Notes under the pieces: model-generated
Told to the model about the DNA's origin: nothing
What the model saw: only the letters and a program-made list of their open reading frames with translations
Database searches by the model: none
Source of the DNA: Acanthopleura granulata
Taxonomy: Eukaryota > Mollusca > Polyplacophora > Chitonida > Chitonidae
Length of the DNA: 64,000 nucleotides
Reading direction: 5' to 3'
Assembly (NCBI GenBank): GCA_016165875.1
Contig: JABBOT010000006.1
Location: forward strand, 1,513,438 to 1,577,437
Made by a program: the position numbers and the translations under genes
Part shown: positions 48,001 through 63,000 of the stretch, one piece after another
Position numbering within the stretch: the stretch's first letter is position 1
Layout: each line of letters opens with the position of its first letter

Positions 48001-51000
48001 TGACACGAATCTCCCCCACCTCAAGGTGGCATAAATCTTCCCCATTCCAAGGTAACATAAACGTCCCTCATTCCAAGTTAAAATAAGTCTCAGTTTTTGA
48101 GATTTCACGAATCTTCCTTATTTCAAGGTAGCCTAATCTCACCCACAACATTGCAAAATAAACCGTATAAAATGCTGAGTGACTGTATGCTCGTATAATT
48201 TAAACTGACACATGTTACAATAACAATGTTATTTCCCCTGAGGTTTTATGGGACATAAATATTTTAATCTCTCGGTTTGCGTATTTTAGTAAGCAATTGG
48301 TCTCCACACACAAAACAACACACAAAACCCCCACATTATATCCACTTTTACCGCTCAGTCAAATTCTGTTAAACGTGACGCTGCTAGTAACAGCAGTCTT
48401 GTTTAGGGTTTCGCAATCATTCCCAGCTGTCGATACACTTTCACTCATTATCTATTGCCTGTCCCTTCACTCGTGTTTATCTACTCTCCGTAAAAGGAGG
48501 ATGTGAAAAGAAAATCAATACTACCAGACCACCTGACGAAAATGACGCGCAAGGATGAACACATCAACTCTGCCATTGAAATCTACGGGTGCTCGAAAGG
48601 AACATATGGCTTTGATTGTCTCCTGGTGTTTTCGCCACGATGTGACTGCACTGTTGCCGCGGTACGTGGTGGTAAACAGCTGTTTGGTGTCAAAGCCTCT
48701 GTGTCTTAATAGTAAGTGCAAATCCTACAGACTGAGAGTATGAAGTGCGTTCCTAAATTGTAAAAATATTTCAGTGTATTAAAACTGATACAGTACGCTT
48801 CAGGGGAGAGTACGCAAACAGAACTGTTCTGTCCTTTCCACTAACCCGTAACGTCGCCAATCCTTGACGTATACCCACCAATGGCGTTGCACTTTCAAAC
48901 GCTTCTGACGCCATCCCAGCATAAACGCCTTGCTCGAAAGCACGTCTGCCTGACTCGACGTCGTACATGGAATATTATCACGTCACACCAGGAGCGTTTT
49001 GTGGACACAGCCGAAGATTTTTTTCGTTTTTGAGAAGTTTTCTGTTTTAGCTGTTAAATAGTATTATTCATCTTAAATCCTTTCAAACCATGATGCTAGC
49101 TTTGTTCCACTGGATTTTGTTCATATCTTTAGCTTTAGCTAAAGCGGCACTCTACGCCATATTCATTCATTCATTGGATAGTTGTATCTCACTGCTCGTG
49201 GAGCCTTTGTTACAATTAGGGATCGCCAACACACGTGTCACCGTTGGCGAAGGCTAACGTTCGCTCAAGACCACTTGTCGTCCACCAGTACGGTGCGAAT
49301 ATTTCTATGTCACACGTGAAAAAATTCGTCAGCGACTAGACAGATGCCGCTGGTTTACCTACAGGCACTGCGGTTTCCACCCATAAATCTTACCCTCATT
49401 GTATAAGTTATACGCCAATCTAGACTTGTGCGCCTTTTTTTGTTTTTATAGACACGTGCTCTTCAACGAACGTAACACTGCACGGACGGGTTGTCGATCG
49501 TTTATTGTCACCAGAGGCTGGGAGAATCAAATTCCGTCCACAACCGGAATTGAGCCAGCACCTTGCGTACATCTTGAATAAGGCGTCGTGCATCATTGTC
49601 ATTGATGTACACGTAAACCCCAACCTACGTCTCAGTGTGCAGGCAGACAAATATTTACAGTGTAAGGAGAGACACGTCCGATGTGTTGAATGTGTTTCGT
49701 ACAGGAAATTCTCAGCCTGTTACTTTGTATGGGTTTCTCACTTCCACGTGTTGTACCAGCGGTCTTATTAATTGGCATAGATTAACCTTACACTCATCGC
49801 TCTCACGAGTCTAGTGAAGCAAATCCAGAAGACATGTATTATGTATATTAATTCATTAATATTGAATTTCTGCCAGCACGAGAATCATATTGCATATACA
49901 CACTCATGTTTAGCAATACACCGGGGCACGTCATCTGGAAGTATAAAAGTCAATGATGTTATCGACCGTTTCTTGTAAGTCGTAAATAGCGCTTTATATT
50001 AGGCATTTAAACAATTGACTATTTAATGCAAAAGACTTCTGCAGGGAGGGCAAAAACAGAGCGCTGACGACAGCGTGATAGTTGGCAAATTATCGCGCTA
50101 AAGTGCTCAAAACAGGCGTCTTGTCAGTTTACCTCTTAGGGCATTATTCCAAATGTTCGTGTATAATAGGTGGCAACTGACACCTCCTTATCGAGTCCTT
50201 TTCTATGTTATGTGCGCAAGTCAAAAACTTTAAACAGACGATGACATTCACAAGTTTAGTTCAGCATGTTTGCTTTGAATTCAGTAGAACAAGACCTGAA
50301 GCAGCTAAACAAATAACACTGGCTAATGTTATATTGCACATAACCACACGTGTTAACTGATAGGCGTGGAAAAAGTACGACGACGCACATACATCAGTAA
50401 TACCATTGGCTGGGTCTTGTACAGTCGTAAATAGCCTTTTATATTCTTCTCTCAAACAGTTTCACATTGAAGTAAAAGACTGCAGGATGGAGAGTAAAAC
50501 TACTCCAGCGCGCAGTAGTTGGTAAATGGCCCGTAACCCGCCGGTGAAATCCGACCAATTTTCCTCTGTTAGGGTTTTATTCTAACCGTTGGTGTGAATG
50601 CTTTAAAGTGGCAGGTTACAAGCCTTTATCGTAATTACTATATCTATGCCTGTACAGACAAACTCAGACAAGCACTTTTGAAAGATGACACCCTTTTGGC
50701 CAGTGTATAGTTACACCTTTAATTGAAAGTGTTTGCCTTTAAGTCAACAGAATACCCTCTATTGAAAATGAAAGCCTTCGGGCAATGTTTTAAAGGTATA
50801 TACCACACAAAAATGACCTTGAAAAACTGTATCTGAAAAAACCTTTCCTGACTTTTTTAGATCTGTTTTCTCCAAATTAAACAGAGGCAAATATTTTGAT
50901 TCCATGGTGGGTTTTATGGACCATATTGATAATGTGGTTCAACAACGACATGACAGAACCTTTTGTACAACTTTATGCTCATCTCTGAATAAAGTTCTTG

Positions 51001-54000
51001 TCAAGAGCACTCCTGTAATACTTGTCTGTGTGTGGAAATACTAACATAACATTATATTTCTGCTTTAGGACCATGAAAGAGCTGGAATGACGTTACTGGT
51101 GAACCACATCATCAGTGTGGTCCATAAAACCCATCAGACAAACATTTTACTGCGTGTAATTTGCAGAAAAATAATTGTAAAAAATTCAGTGAGGGCATTT
51201 TCAGATATTGCCTTTTCACTCACCAGAACTTCATTTTTGTGTGGTCTTTGTCTATAAACAAATGCTCTAAAGAAAATTTCAGTTTAACAGATAAACTGTT
51301 TCCTGCGTGGTGCTAGAATGTATTCAGTCATTGCGACAGATTACTCTGTCATTTTGGCAGATTATTTTACCCTTACGGCAGATTACTCTGTTAAAAAAAG
51401 AATACATATTGTATTATTATTTTTTCTCAACGGTTTGTGACATTTTGCAAGTTAGGCCGGGAAACAACCTCGGCCGTATTTCCCCGATCAGAGAAACCCG
51501 TTTCACAAATCTGTCGTAACATGCTCTGCACCCTGCGTATTTGCCATGATGATGTATGCCTAGATTATGCGTACAGTCATAGAAGATACGCCATGCGTAA
51601 TTTGCGATTGCTTCGTAAATCAGTCCAGTCGGGTTCGTAATTTGCGCCTGAGGTTATATTTCCATGACAAACACATACTGAAGACATGCGTTACCTTGAT
51701 AAATGGTTGACGAAGGGTTGCTAAGGCATTGTAAAACGAGTGAGGTATACGTTAGCGACACAGTTACGGCATCCGCCAGTCTCTTATCGAGAAAGGGAGA
51801 CCATGAGTCACGTGACCCTGAGTCACCACAACGTTATCACTTCCTGCTTCATTTCGAGTCAGAGCTCAGTCCTCCTTCAGAATATGTCAGCAAGGCGGTC
51901 GAGGGAGCTCCACTCAGATAGTAAAAATCCGCTGTATCGATTTTCACACGGGTTTTTCATTACGCAAGCCTTGTACATGTAGATTTATGTGTGCCTTGGT
52001 AAAGGCGACATGACAAGCGTCTGCAGAGGGCAAACCAATGCAAACATCTACAGTGCGCTGCGCACGCGCAGAGCCGCGCTGAACACATTACTTTGTGGAT
52101 ATACTAGCAGTATGTACATGCAAATAAGACAAAAACTGCCGACATATAAAATGTAAAAGGGTAGAAAAAGTATCGATGAAAAGGTCATGTTCGTCGTAAG
52201 TTTAGAGAAGAGGCTTACATAAACCATATAGACACTGAAAGCGGTAATGAAAGGAAAGTTCTTGTGTAACCTAATCCTTCTACTTACACTTCCTTCAAGA
52301 ATGCTTTGTTTGGACAAAGGCTTAGGCTATACAATATCGTTCACTGCCGCACAACTGTCGTACAAGATCATATTCTGTCGTACAGCATCGTACACTGCGA
52401 TTCAAACTCTGTATATTGTGAAGTAATGCCGCACAACATGATACCCTGCTGTACAGTAATGCACGTGAATGTATATCACACGCTATTGTACAAAATCGTA
52501 CACTGTCGCACAAAACACTTACTGTCGTACAAAATTGTAAAGTATTGTAAAACATCGCATATGCACCGTCAGACACCACTGCACAGTGTCACACCATATC
52601 GCACATACACTACCAGACATCACTGTGCGATGCCGTACCACATCGCACAAGCACCGAGAGACACCACCATAGTGTCATACATCATTGCACAAACACTGTT
52701 AGGGAGCACCGTACAGTGTGGTTCCACGTCTCACATGGGCTATCGGACACCACGGCACTGTGTCCTACAAAACTCCACATGCACTGTACATCCTGCTTCC
52801 TCGCTAGGCGCTCAGCAATAAGAGGATAGAGGGTGGACTGGTCGGCCCGGTGTCAGTATAATGTGACTGGGTGAGGGGGCTTGTTGGGTGTCTTCGGCAA
52901 GTCGTCTCGGTGAGGCAGCACCAGATAAAAGATACGGTGGAAATCCGCCCTGCACTAAGGAGACACCGCCTTCGTATAAGTGAAATATTCTTGAGTAGGG
53001 GGTTAAACAATAAGCATTCTTTCATTCATTCCACATGCACTGCCAGAAACCACTATGCAGTCTCATACAACACCGCACACTGTCAGACACCACTATGCAG
53101 TCTCATACAACACCGCACACTGTCAGACACCGCTGAGCAGTCTCATACAACACCGCACAATGCCAAACACCACTGTACAATGCCACACAATATCGCACAC
53201 TGACAGAGAGCACCGTACAGTGTCGTGCCACATTGAACACCACCTCTCGGGCATCATCTTACAGTGTCACAGTATTGTGTTGTACAAAATTGCAAAGGGA
53301 ATGTCAGACACCACCGTACAGTCTCATACAAAATCGTACAAATACTGCCAGACATCACCCTATACAGTGCCATACAACATCATATGACTGTCCCAACCCT
53401 TTTCGCTCTGCACATAAAGTAGGCGTCAGTTTGTTACACCGCGCCACGTAGACCGACTCATCGTACAAGGCTGCACAGTGTCGTATATCATAGAACCTAT
53501 TGATCTGCTCTCCAGCCGAGTAACAGCTGCTTAAAAGGCCTGTTCATATTCTCGCTGTGGTAACTACTGCGCCGGTCGATATATTTGTCCATGTCGGGTT
53601 CTCTGCTAAAGCCCTCTGCTCTCACTAAAACGCTCCGATCATCAGTGTGCGACCAGCCAACCGGTTTTCCGTGTCAGACTGTCACGCTTTATAACATGTC
53701 TGTAATAGAAGCGTTGCCGGTAACGAGTTTTAATTGTATATTATATTTACCCAATCAGGACACATCCCAGTGAAGAGTTGGTCGAGGCCGAGTGGTTAAG
53801 GTGCTGTTCGCCGGTCATTCGCCTCAAGGGCATATGGAGTGGCCACACACCACAGTTAATTTCCCATTTACGTGCATGTTAACGCTTGGCCCACAAAGCA
53901 CTCTCCGTAAATCTGTAAGCCCTAACCCTGAAAGTCATCTGTTGGAAAATTCGTCAGTAACTGACCAGCAATCAATGGTTTAACCCTGCCACAACGGTGA

Positions 54001-57000
54001 ACTGACCATCACAGTATACATGAAAACTTGGGTACGGAGTTAAAAAGGAATCATAGAAATAAACAAAAATATTAAGAAGTTACACGTTATTTTCAGAAAA
54101 CACTGTTGTACATCGTGATTTGAGTCTTCGTTTCAACTTTATAACTATCATTCGGCTGTTCAAAAGGATGTCTGGAGTCAACTCTGGTCAGTTAAATGAT
54201 TTGTGCTCGTGTACTGGAAACAGGAAGTCTTCTGAACGCATGTAATACCACAGAGAGCCAATCAGTGTCCGCTAATATCATATGTTGATGTGTGCGGGGC
54301 CACTCTTTCCTAATCTTTTACAGGACACAGAACAAATCGAGATAATGCGAGGTTTTGTGGGACTAGAGACACAGCATTCTAGCTACTTCCTGATTTGGAG
54401 AAAAATCTAGCCCAAATAGTGTGAAATTTACGTAGATCCGTTCATACTGATTCCTCCATTCATTTAGCTTTGTAGTAACTCAGAATATTAACTTATGGCA
54501 ATTTTCCGTTTCCAAATGCTATTGCAAACTGTTGTGAAAACATTTCAGAAGCACGAAGACACCTTTCACATGAACTTATCAAAGCTCAAAATAGTTCATA
54601 TGCTAAAGGTCGTCAACTTGTGTGATTGGACATTAGTAAGATGACCTCGCTGTTATTCTTGTACCGTCCAGTAAAGTTTCACATCGCCTTTTTAATGTCC
54701 CCGCCTAATTTCCCTGTTGTCTCCAGTATAAAAATGTAAAACATAATACCTTACACCCTGGCCTGGGGTAAATTCAAGCTTGTTGTGCAACAAATATACC
54801 ATTGGATAAAAGCAAGTAGACGGGGATTCATCCTATTTTTGCTTTGGTGTTAAAGCTTCACGCTCGACGCTTCACGCTTCAGTGGCTGGCACAAATAGGA
54901 TAACTGTACATTAGCCGGTACTCATCAAACAGCCATAAAGATTTCCCCACAAAACAGCCATTTAGGAAACATGCTAGACTGACTTTATTAATAATATTTT
55001 AGAGCAGATTGCTTGGGCATTATGATCAAGCATGAGTTTAGTAACATTTAATGTGACAGTCATTAACCAAGATATTCATGTACCACCGTAATTACTGTAT
55101 ATGATCCTGAAACAATATTAAGATGGCCAGGTGCTTGTAAGTGTTACCTGAGCCATAAGTCTGACTCGTGATAGTTATAGATCTGACATGGGATGGTTAA
55201 GTTTTACACCGAATGATTAGAGTCTGACATCGGATGGTTATAAGTGACACCGGATGGTCATAAATCTGACACTGGATGGTTAAGTCTGACATCGGCTGTT
55301 TGTAAGACTGCCCCGCGTGGTTTTACGTTTGTCTCTGACTATTGTGACTAAGTCTGGCACCGAGTGTTTTATAAACATGACGTTTGAAAACCTGGCACAT
55401 GACGTTTGAAAACCTGGCGCAGGGTGTTTATAAGGCTATTTGTAAACCTGACACCGGATGGTTTTAACCCTGACACCGTGTGTTTATAACCGCCCATTGA
55501 GATTGCTCGTTATTATGCACAGGGCCGGAACGGATTTATCGGATTCTCTGAGTCAGTGGGGTGTGAATCCGTGATTATTCGACTGGCTGAGCCCGATAAA
55601 CAAGGCTGATTGCTGTGCATATATTAAAGCCATCGGCTAATACATTGGTAATGCTTAATTATTAATTACCTGGTAATCTATATAAACTAGACGCTAACGG
55701 AAAGGTCTCTACCAAGCACACGCCCCTCTGTGTAAGTAGCTGTATGTTTTGACGTTAGCGTGAGATGTTCTTTTGTGTACAACTTGGCCTTGAGTTAAGC
55801 ATCATTCCACTTAATTCTGATGCCAATGGTATCGGTGTGAGTTCCAGCCCAGCTCACGCTGGCTTCCTCTGCCGTCGCACGTGAGATGGTTGGCCAATAA
55901 CTTGCGGATGGTCATGGGTTTCCCCCGGACAAGTTTTCCCGTTCTCGTGTAAATGAAATATTCTCGAGTACGGCGTAAAACACGAATTAATATAAATATA
56001 TATAAGTAATAAGAGACGCATATACCATGTTTCGAGCGCCTTTGTTTCAGAGTCCCATAACAAAGACAGATGTCGTCTGTCCGTTGCTCTGCGTACACCC
56101 AATATCATTCTTATGTGGACATTGGGATTGCGCAGTGGTATTATGCAGGTATACAGACTCATTACAAGGTTGATATTATACAGACATGGGGGGAGGGGGT
56201 GGAGGGAACTTCCATGGCTCAGTCGGTTAGCGCGCTATCGCAGCGCAATGACCCAGGATTCTCCCACCAATGCGGTCGCTGTGAGTTCAAGTCTAGCTCA
56301 TGCTGGCTTCCTCTCCGGTCGTATGTGGGAAGGTCTGCCAGCAAACTTCGAATGGTCGTGCGTTTTCCCCGGGCTCTGCTCGGTTTTCTCCCACCATAAT
56401 GCTGGCCGACGTAGTATGAGTGAAATATTCTTGAATACAGCGTAAACATCAATCAAATAAATTATACAGATATGCTATATTCCTGTGGGCTCAAGTCTAC
56501 GTTATCCCACATCAAATGTTTTATTATTTGATCAACATTGATTGAATGAAAACAAAGAGAAAACCGAGAGGCACTAGAACCTTTTTTCGCTCCGTCACTT
56601 ACAGACGGCGCATGCGATGCTGCCATTAAAATTGACACAGCAAAACAGAGGACCCAAAATCCTCCCAGAGCGAAGTCTGCCCTGGTGGGTGATAGCCGTC
56701 CACACTTGGCATCCCGTTATACAGCCTCACTACAAACATTTAAATAGAGACAAATCTCCATATCTGACTTCATGACATGAAGTGGAAAGGAACTGTACGT
56801 AAACGCTAAAAATGAGGCGTTTGAACAGAGTTTATTTTCTGCACATGTCGGGCAGAAAGTTGACCGCCATAAAGGAAATAGGGGTGCGGCCCGTCGCCGA
56901 GTAAATCCCTTTCAATCTCTAGGACACACGAGATGCGGGTTCAAAACCTTACCTTGATCACGGACTTTTTACATTCACTCGCCCTCATTGCTTCCGATGC

Positions 57001-60000
57001 CTTAGCGACAATAAACGATCGACGACGCTCAAGTGGCCGCTTTGCCCATTCTAGTTTTGGCCAAAAAAAAATTACTTGTCCTTCACCAAAGTGCTGTGTA
57101 TATCTGTGTGTGACATGTGGGAAAGTTCTTCAGTAGCAATGCGGGTTTTTCTACGTGTGAGAATAAAAAAATTATTTGGTGCGGCCTTATTAAAACAACA
57201 ATCATATGTTTACAGAGATACCTTATCTCCGGCAAAGACAAAGGACGTGATAGACGTAAGGAAATTACACTTACACATAAAAAGGCAGGTTTTAGGAAAC
57301 GCCCGCGAATGCGTCAAGGGGAAATGGATTACACAAAACACTGTGGAATGGCCATTTTATTTGCATACGCAACAAGACTGTCAACCTCTGCACTCGTCAG
57401 CCATACTGATTTACAAGTCAAAACCTGTCATCGTGTTCTGGTCAATGTGCACATTAAACCTACAAGTGAAGAACCTAAAAACCTGAATAGAAACCTTTCC
57501 TAGTTTCGTTGGATGGGGAAAAAAATGTTGTAACAATTTTGTGAAAACGTTTTTAAATAAGCCATAGAGACGTAACACCACAATGATTACACAGGGCCAG
57601 CCTGTTCATGATGCTGATTAAAAGAGTATCAATCTCGTGTCGATCTCTCCACTTGAAGTGTCAGACACTTTCCATGCTTGTCAGGGTAGTCGTACAAACT
57701 GTGTCCAAAAATTGTTTATCTCAGAATAGTGTGATGGTTTATTGTTTCATGAGCAACTGAGCCCAGAAGTACAAATACTAGTATAGAAAGCCGGCTATAG
57801 AAGGATTTATACATATGGATTAGGTATGTGGGTGTTCGCTTTAAATCATTCCCTTTTGTATAGGTTTCCATCTGGGTGATATTCCACTATAAATGACTAG
57901 AGCATAGACAGTAGCACCAGAACAGCGATGACAAATTGGTAATTGCAAGTGATAACACATTTCCTCTGAAATCTGGTCTCTTGTCAATTTACCTCAGTTA
58001 ACGTTTTACCTTAAATGATAAATGGTCTGATAGTAACAACTTACACTGCCTCCACCCCACCCTACCCCAGCACTTGACTTAAGCAGAATTAGGTATGAGA
58101 TATCACCGGTCTGGAATTATTCAAAGTGATGTGCTGTCATCGCATTTGGTCAAAAGCCTTATGAAAGAGTGTATCAACAATTAGAGCTCGACAAGCACGA
58201 AACTCATGAACATTAACCATCCAGATTTCACTTGTTAAAGCAGCATTTAAAACTCAGAATTGCTTTTTTTTATTCTCGGAGTTCCTGGATAGCGATAACA
58301 CTCTATTAAATGGCCTTCGTCGACATTTATATATTGTACAGATGTTGCTCGGATTAAAAATGCTGACGCTCTGAACCTACTGATATCAGTAGTTCACAAT
58401 CTTGTACATTATGTACATACACGCATGGAAAACATGTGAAATCATCTTCATATACACACCGGGTATCTTTTCACCGTTTATGACTGTAACGTCGTTCATG
58501 GAGATTTTCTCACGCTTCGGGTGAGTTCGTTCTCACGCTGCATGGTTAGGCGCAGTAATAACCGGAAGAAAATACACTAAAGGCAACATTTTTGACTAAC
58601 AGGAAATTCCTTGCCCTCAAGATCCCAGGGGTAACAATGGCCGAAATGACTTCTCCTGTAGATTGTATATATATATATATATGCCTGTCTGATAGATACC
58701 ACAATATCTTTTGCGGATGACCATGGGTTTTCCCCGAGCTCTGTCCGGTTTCGTCCCACCTGGTCGCAGTCGTAAAAGTGAATTTTTCTTGAGTACGGCG
58801 TAAAACATCAACCAAATAAATAGATAGGTAAACAGTTTACATACATATATTGTACCGGTACTTGCTTTTAGACCAGTTTATCTTGTTCTCATAACTCTTC
58901 GTGGAGCAACTACCGATTACTTCACCTGTTTTACCAGTGTGCGTAATGCCTCGGGCGCTTTATGAAACATGCCGCTGACCCTGTGGAGTGGTATGGCAAA
59001 ATACCTGTGGAAATTGCACGGACATTCGAGAAAGTTATATTCCCATTGTGCATGACACATCAGGGCCTAAGGGCATACAAACAACGGTATTCTTTCATCA
59101 CCAATGCATGTAATAATGCGCGCATTATGCCAAGTACTCCGTAATCACACATAATCCTAACAGTTTCGTGCATTTTATATGATTTGTGGACACATGAAAT
59201 TTTACATGGACTCGATCAAAGTTGCAACCTGAAAACTTTGAAAACTACAGATACAAAAAAAATCATGAAGAAAGAGCCAAATCTTGAGCTGTCGCAAAAG
59301 CTTCCAAAGTTGTAGCATAGGCATAAAGCGCCGTGTACCTTTGTTTCTTCCCTATACCCTATACGCATGCCCCGTAATGCGCATGTGTCATCTGCCTTAA
59401 ATTACACACTCGAACTTTCTTTCCTCTGTCTCAGGTCCTTTCTTTGATCGACATGGACAGCAATCTGGTGACTTCTCTGAACTCCACTGATGAGGCGATG
59501 ACAATCCTGTTACCAGACAACATGGCTGTGGACGTTTTTAACCAAACCTTTCCAGACGCCAACCCTTCTAGCCCTGTGACAAACACTTCAGGTGAGACGT
59601 TGCCATTTAATCAAGAGAAGTCACATATGTCAGTACCCTTTTATATCACACTTAATCAAACCAGATACCATATGTCGATCCACTTTTATATCATTTAATT
59701 TACTCTCTTGATCCGAAGGCTATTTGAAAGCCAACCGGAACTTACCAGACTGTCATCGTTATCCAATCACATACTTATACCTGCTCCACTTGGCACGTGA
59801 TATATAAAACAGAGCAAAAAAATCAACAAAAACAGACGAGTCAAAAGAGAGCTCTTAAACTCATGGAAGGACACCTTGAGACGTTATCACTCTGTGCCTC
59901 CATCAATCGAGTGTGGGTACAACCTCTGTATGTGTTGATATTGTTGATGATTCGCTTATGCAGTGCAACATTAGTGAAAATACTAACTGACTGGATATTG

Positions 60001-63000
60001 CATTTGTATTAATATTCATGCGCTTATGAGTTGGGTGGATCAGTTATTCCTGCCACAAGGTCCAGGTATAGGCTCTGTCTCATTTAATGAAATGAAGATG
60101 CAGGTGAAAATGCCGGTCCAAGAAACCTTCACTCCGTGCCACTGTATGCGCTTCCTTGGGAAATTTCCCTAGCAAAATACGTGCAAGTAAGCGTAACCCG
60201 TATAGTTCGACGCCTTCCACTGGAACTGGAGCGTCTAATCAAATAACACGATGCTTATGCGGTGACAAGCTTCAGTTGGTTTTTAAACTTATATTTTGCC
60301 CATTCAAACATGGGAGCTGTCAGTTCACCGAGGTACTTTTACCCTCTTTTGAGGGATTCGTTGCCCTCAAAACTAGGCGGCCGTCATTCAAAAAGGGCGA
60401 CGTTTTGTCTTTATGTGTAAAATTGGCTTCGTAATCTGAAAGCTCATTGGCTGAAGTTTCTCATGTTAAGGGGAAATAATCCTTAAATCCTTGATAGGTG
60501 GCGCTCCCTAGGATTTTGCTGAAGAAATTTTCCAATTTACTGCACATATACCATGTTAAACGGTTTATGTGCTGTGTGCAGGCAGTTTGGGTCTCGAAGC
60601 TATGGGTCACACTGTTGTTTACTGTTGGGTAGGAAGAGTCACCTCTCTTGAATGGCGTACAAAAAGAAATAGATGATAACAAATTTCAACAGTGCATCGT
60701 TTTTGACCTTATCATGGATTAAATGGCATACGCAATACGCAATACGCAATACTTGCGCAACTCAACACTCTTCTTCCTTCGACCAACAGCAATGTACCCG
60801 TCGGTCGGATGAACGCTTCTGGGAAAACTCGAAGGATAAAGACACACATATACACAAACGTGTACACCAAACACTTGTATATAACGCTATACAGTTAAAA
60901 GGTGTCACTTGCGATTTATGGGAGAAAAAGGTTTAGAGTTACGTTCCTTGAACGTATACATTGCGGTAGAGCGTCCATTTAAGATGTCTCGTTTATGCAT
61001 CTTGAAACTTAGTTGGTATCTGACATAGCGCTGTTACCATTTAACCCCCGAGGTATACATTCACGCGGAGCCCCCAACATGGGGATGATCTGTTACAAGC
61101 TTATATTTTTCAAATCAGTGACCTAAGCGTTAGTATATACAGACTAAATTTGAGCGGCTGTTTTGTGCTTGACCAATAAGGTCGTGTGTTCGAATCCAGT
61201 TCTTGAGAATTTTGCCAGAAAGCACCTGACTAAGGTCAGTGGTTTTCTTCGGCGCTCCAGTTTCCCAGCTTCAAGAGACACAATGGCTGTTTTGGGTTAA
61301 TGTCCAAAACATTAAACTTTTGTATGAAATAAAATATTTGAAGCTGGATGGTCAATCATGGCTGCAATTGTACTGCCACGGTAAAATTTCACCCATTCTT
61401 CCATTTAACAGTTCAGTTTGGATTCAAAATTTTAGGCTAAAGACCAAAATCGCCCTTCGTAACGGACCTCTGCCATAAGCTAAAAATTCTTTTGCACGGC
61501 GCGGAGGAAATTTTTAAAATCCCAGTCAACGCCTGGGTTTGAACCAGCAACTGATTCATGCGTTAGTGTTGATGACACTGAAGCGTCTCTTGGTCTTCCT
61601 TTTTCAGTGTCGGGTAATTTGACTATAGAAGAGATGACAGCTATGATAACAGTCTCACCGACGGCACACACTGACGTCAAACTATGGATCTTTCAACAGG
61701 TAAATTTATATGTGTTTACTAAATTTAACAAAAAACGTTTAATTTGCGAGAGGTGTGTGGAGTGCGCATGACAGGAATTTCATCGCTATGGGACGATGAA
61801 GCGAAGATGACTGCTCTGTATCCATGTTGAGGCATACAGTGTAATCTTTGGTAATCACACACATTTTCAGAAGTAGTGGCAACATGCCCCGAGCGTATTG
61901 TGCAGAAGTAACCATGTTCAACACGATACGTAGATTTGAGAGGGTTTTGTAAAACAATTGCCAGTGCCCAGTTTCTTGAAACTTCCAAATCTTAGTAAAG
62001 TATTTAAGCCGATAGTTTTTCGGGTATAAATGATGTGTTTCTCAAAGACACTCAAATCAAACTCTTAAGTATTACGTTCCTTAAGCAAAAAGAAAAAATT
62101 CAAAAATTTCGACAAACCGAGCCAGGGTTGTCGCCAGGCACAGTGGATTCTTCAACTTCTGATCTGTTCCCTCCTTCCGTTTGGTCGATCGTACAACTTC
62201 CACTTTACCAAAGATATAGACAATGTGTCAATACACATGTATATTGTCTGTAATAAGCCATGCGCGGCTGTTAGACCTTTGTTTGGGAATCACTAAGTTA
62301 TCTGCTTATTCAGCTTACCGTGAGAACATCCCCAGATGCTGACATTTACTGTCATAGCAGACAACCTAGTGGTCAGATTGTTTCCCCCTGCACCTTAAAG
62401 TCTCCGCTTTATGGCGTACCTTGCTTTCCTGCCTGGCTTTCGATTTGACAGTAGCAAAACTGCGATTAGAATTGGTTTCCTTTTAGAATTCAAACTCTCT
62501 GGAACACACAGTTCTCGTTTCTGTTTTAACATATTTATCTTTGGATAGCAATTCTGTTGATGTTGTTCTTGTTGTTCTTGTTTGCTTTTAAGAATAGTGT
62601 TCTTCTTGTCCTTCATTTTTCCTTGCTACGATTACAACCAGAATTGTCGGAAGGGACAGAGTTAAAAATGGACTGGTTGGCAGAACAATGGCGTTTCATT
62701 TCATTTTATTTACCAGGGTATTTACAGTATGTTTATCAGACAGTACACCTTGTGCCTAATCTGTCTTTGAACATATATATGCCTCCTGAAAAATGAAGAT
62801 CGGCAAAAATGGTATACATTACGTTTAGATAAAGAGAAATACAACGAGAAAGAAAAACCGCGCAATCAAATATTAAACCAATTAAAATCAGTCGTGAAAT
62901 ATATGTCACACTTATAGAAAGCCGTAAGGAAAATAAAAAAATTGCAGAGCGTAAATTCGTTCGTTCAAAAGCATTTCTGCTACATATTCCTGAACAGGTA

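Larger units (their letters stand above)
42084..59434 (+). other. FAS1 gene intron 1 (about 17.35 kb)
   Basis: Inferred from in-frame joining of exons 1 and 2. Contains SINEs, two tandem-array zones, family A and B repeats, the 443-bp foldback element and one possible nested exon. Stretches 45.0-46.2, 48.2-49.4, 51.3-52.3, 54.0-55.2 and 56.5-57.9 kb show nothing recognised beyond short unsupported frames. Confidence 0.6.

Noticed and set aside
52306..53387. Open frames of 110-171 codons
   Set aside because: They follow the short degenerate array and run through a SINE.
56070..56445. Overlapping open frames of about 110 codons
   Set aside because: They lie over a full type 1 SINE in two frames and on the opposite strand.
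57076..57503. Two overlapping open frames of 128 and 136 codons
   Set aside because: Same DNA in two frames, composition not protein-like, no splice or start support.
62557..62796. Possible extra FAS1 exon after acceptor ttacaaccag
   Set aside because: The phase-0 frame required by exon 3 hits a stop after seven codons.
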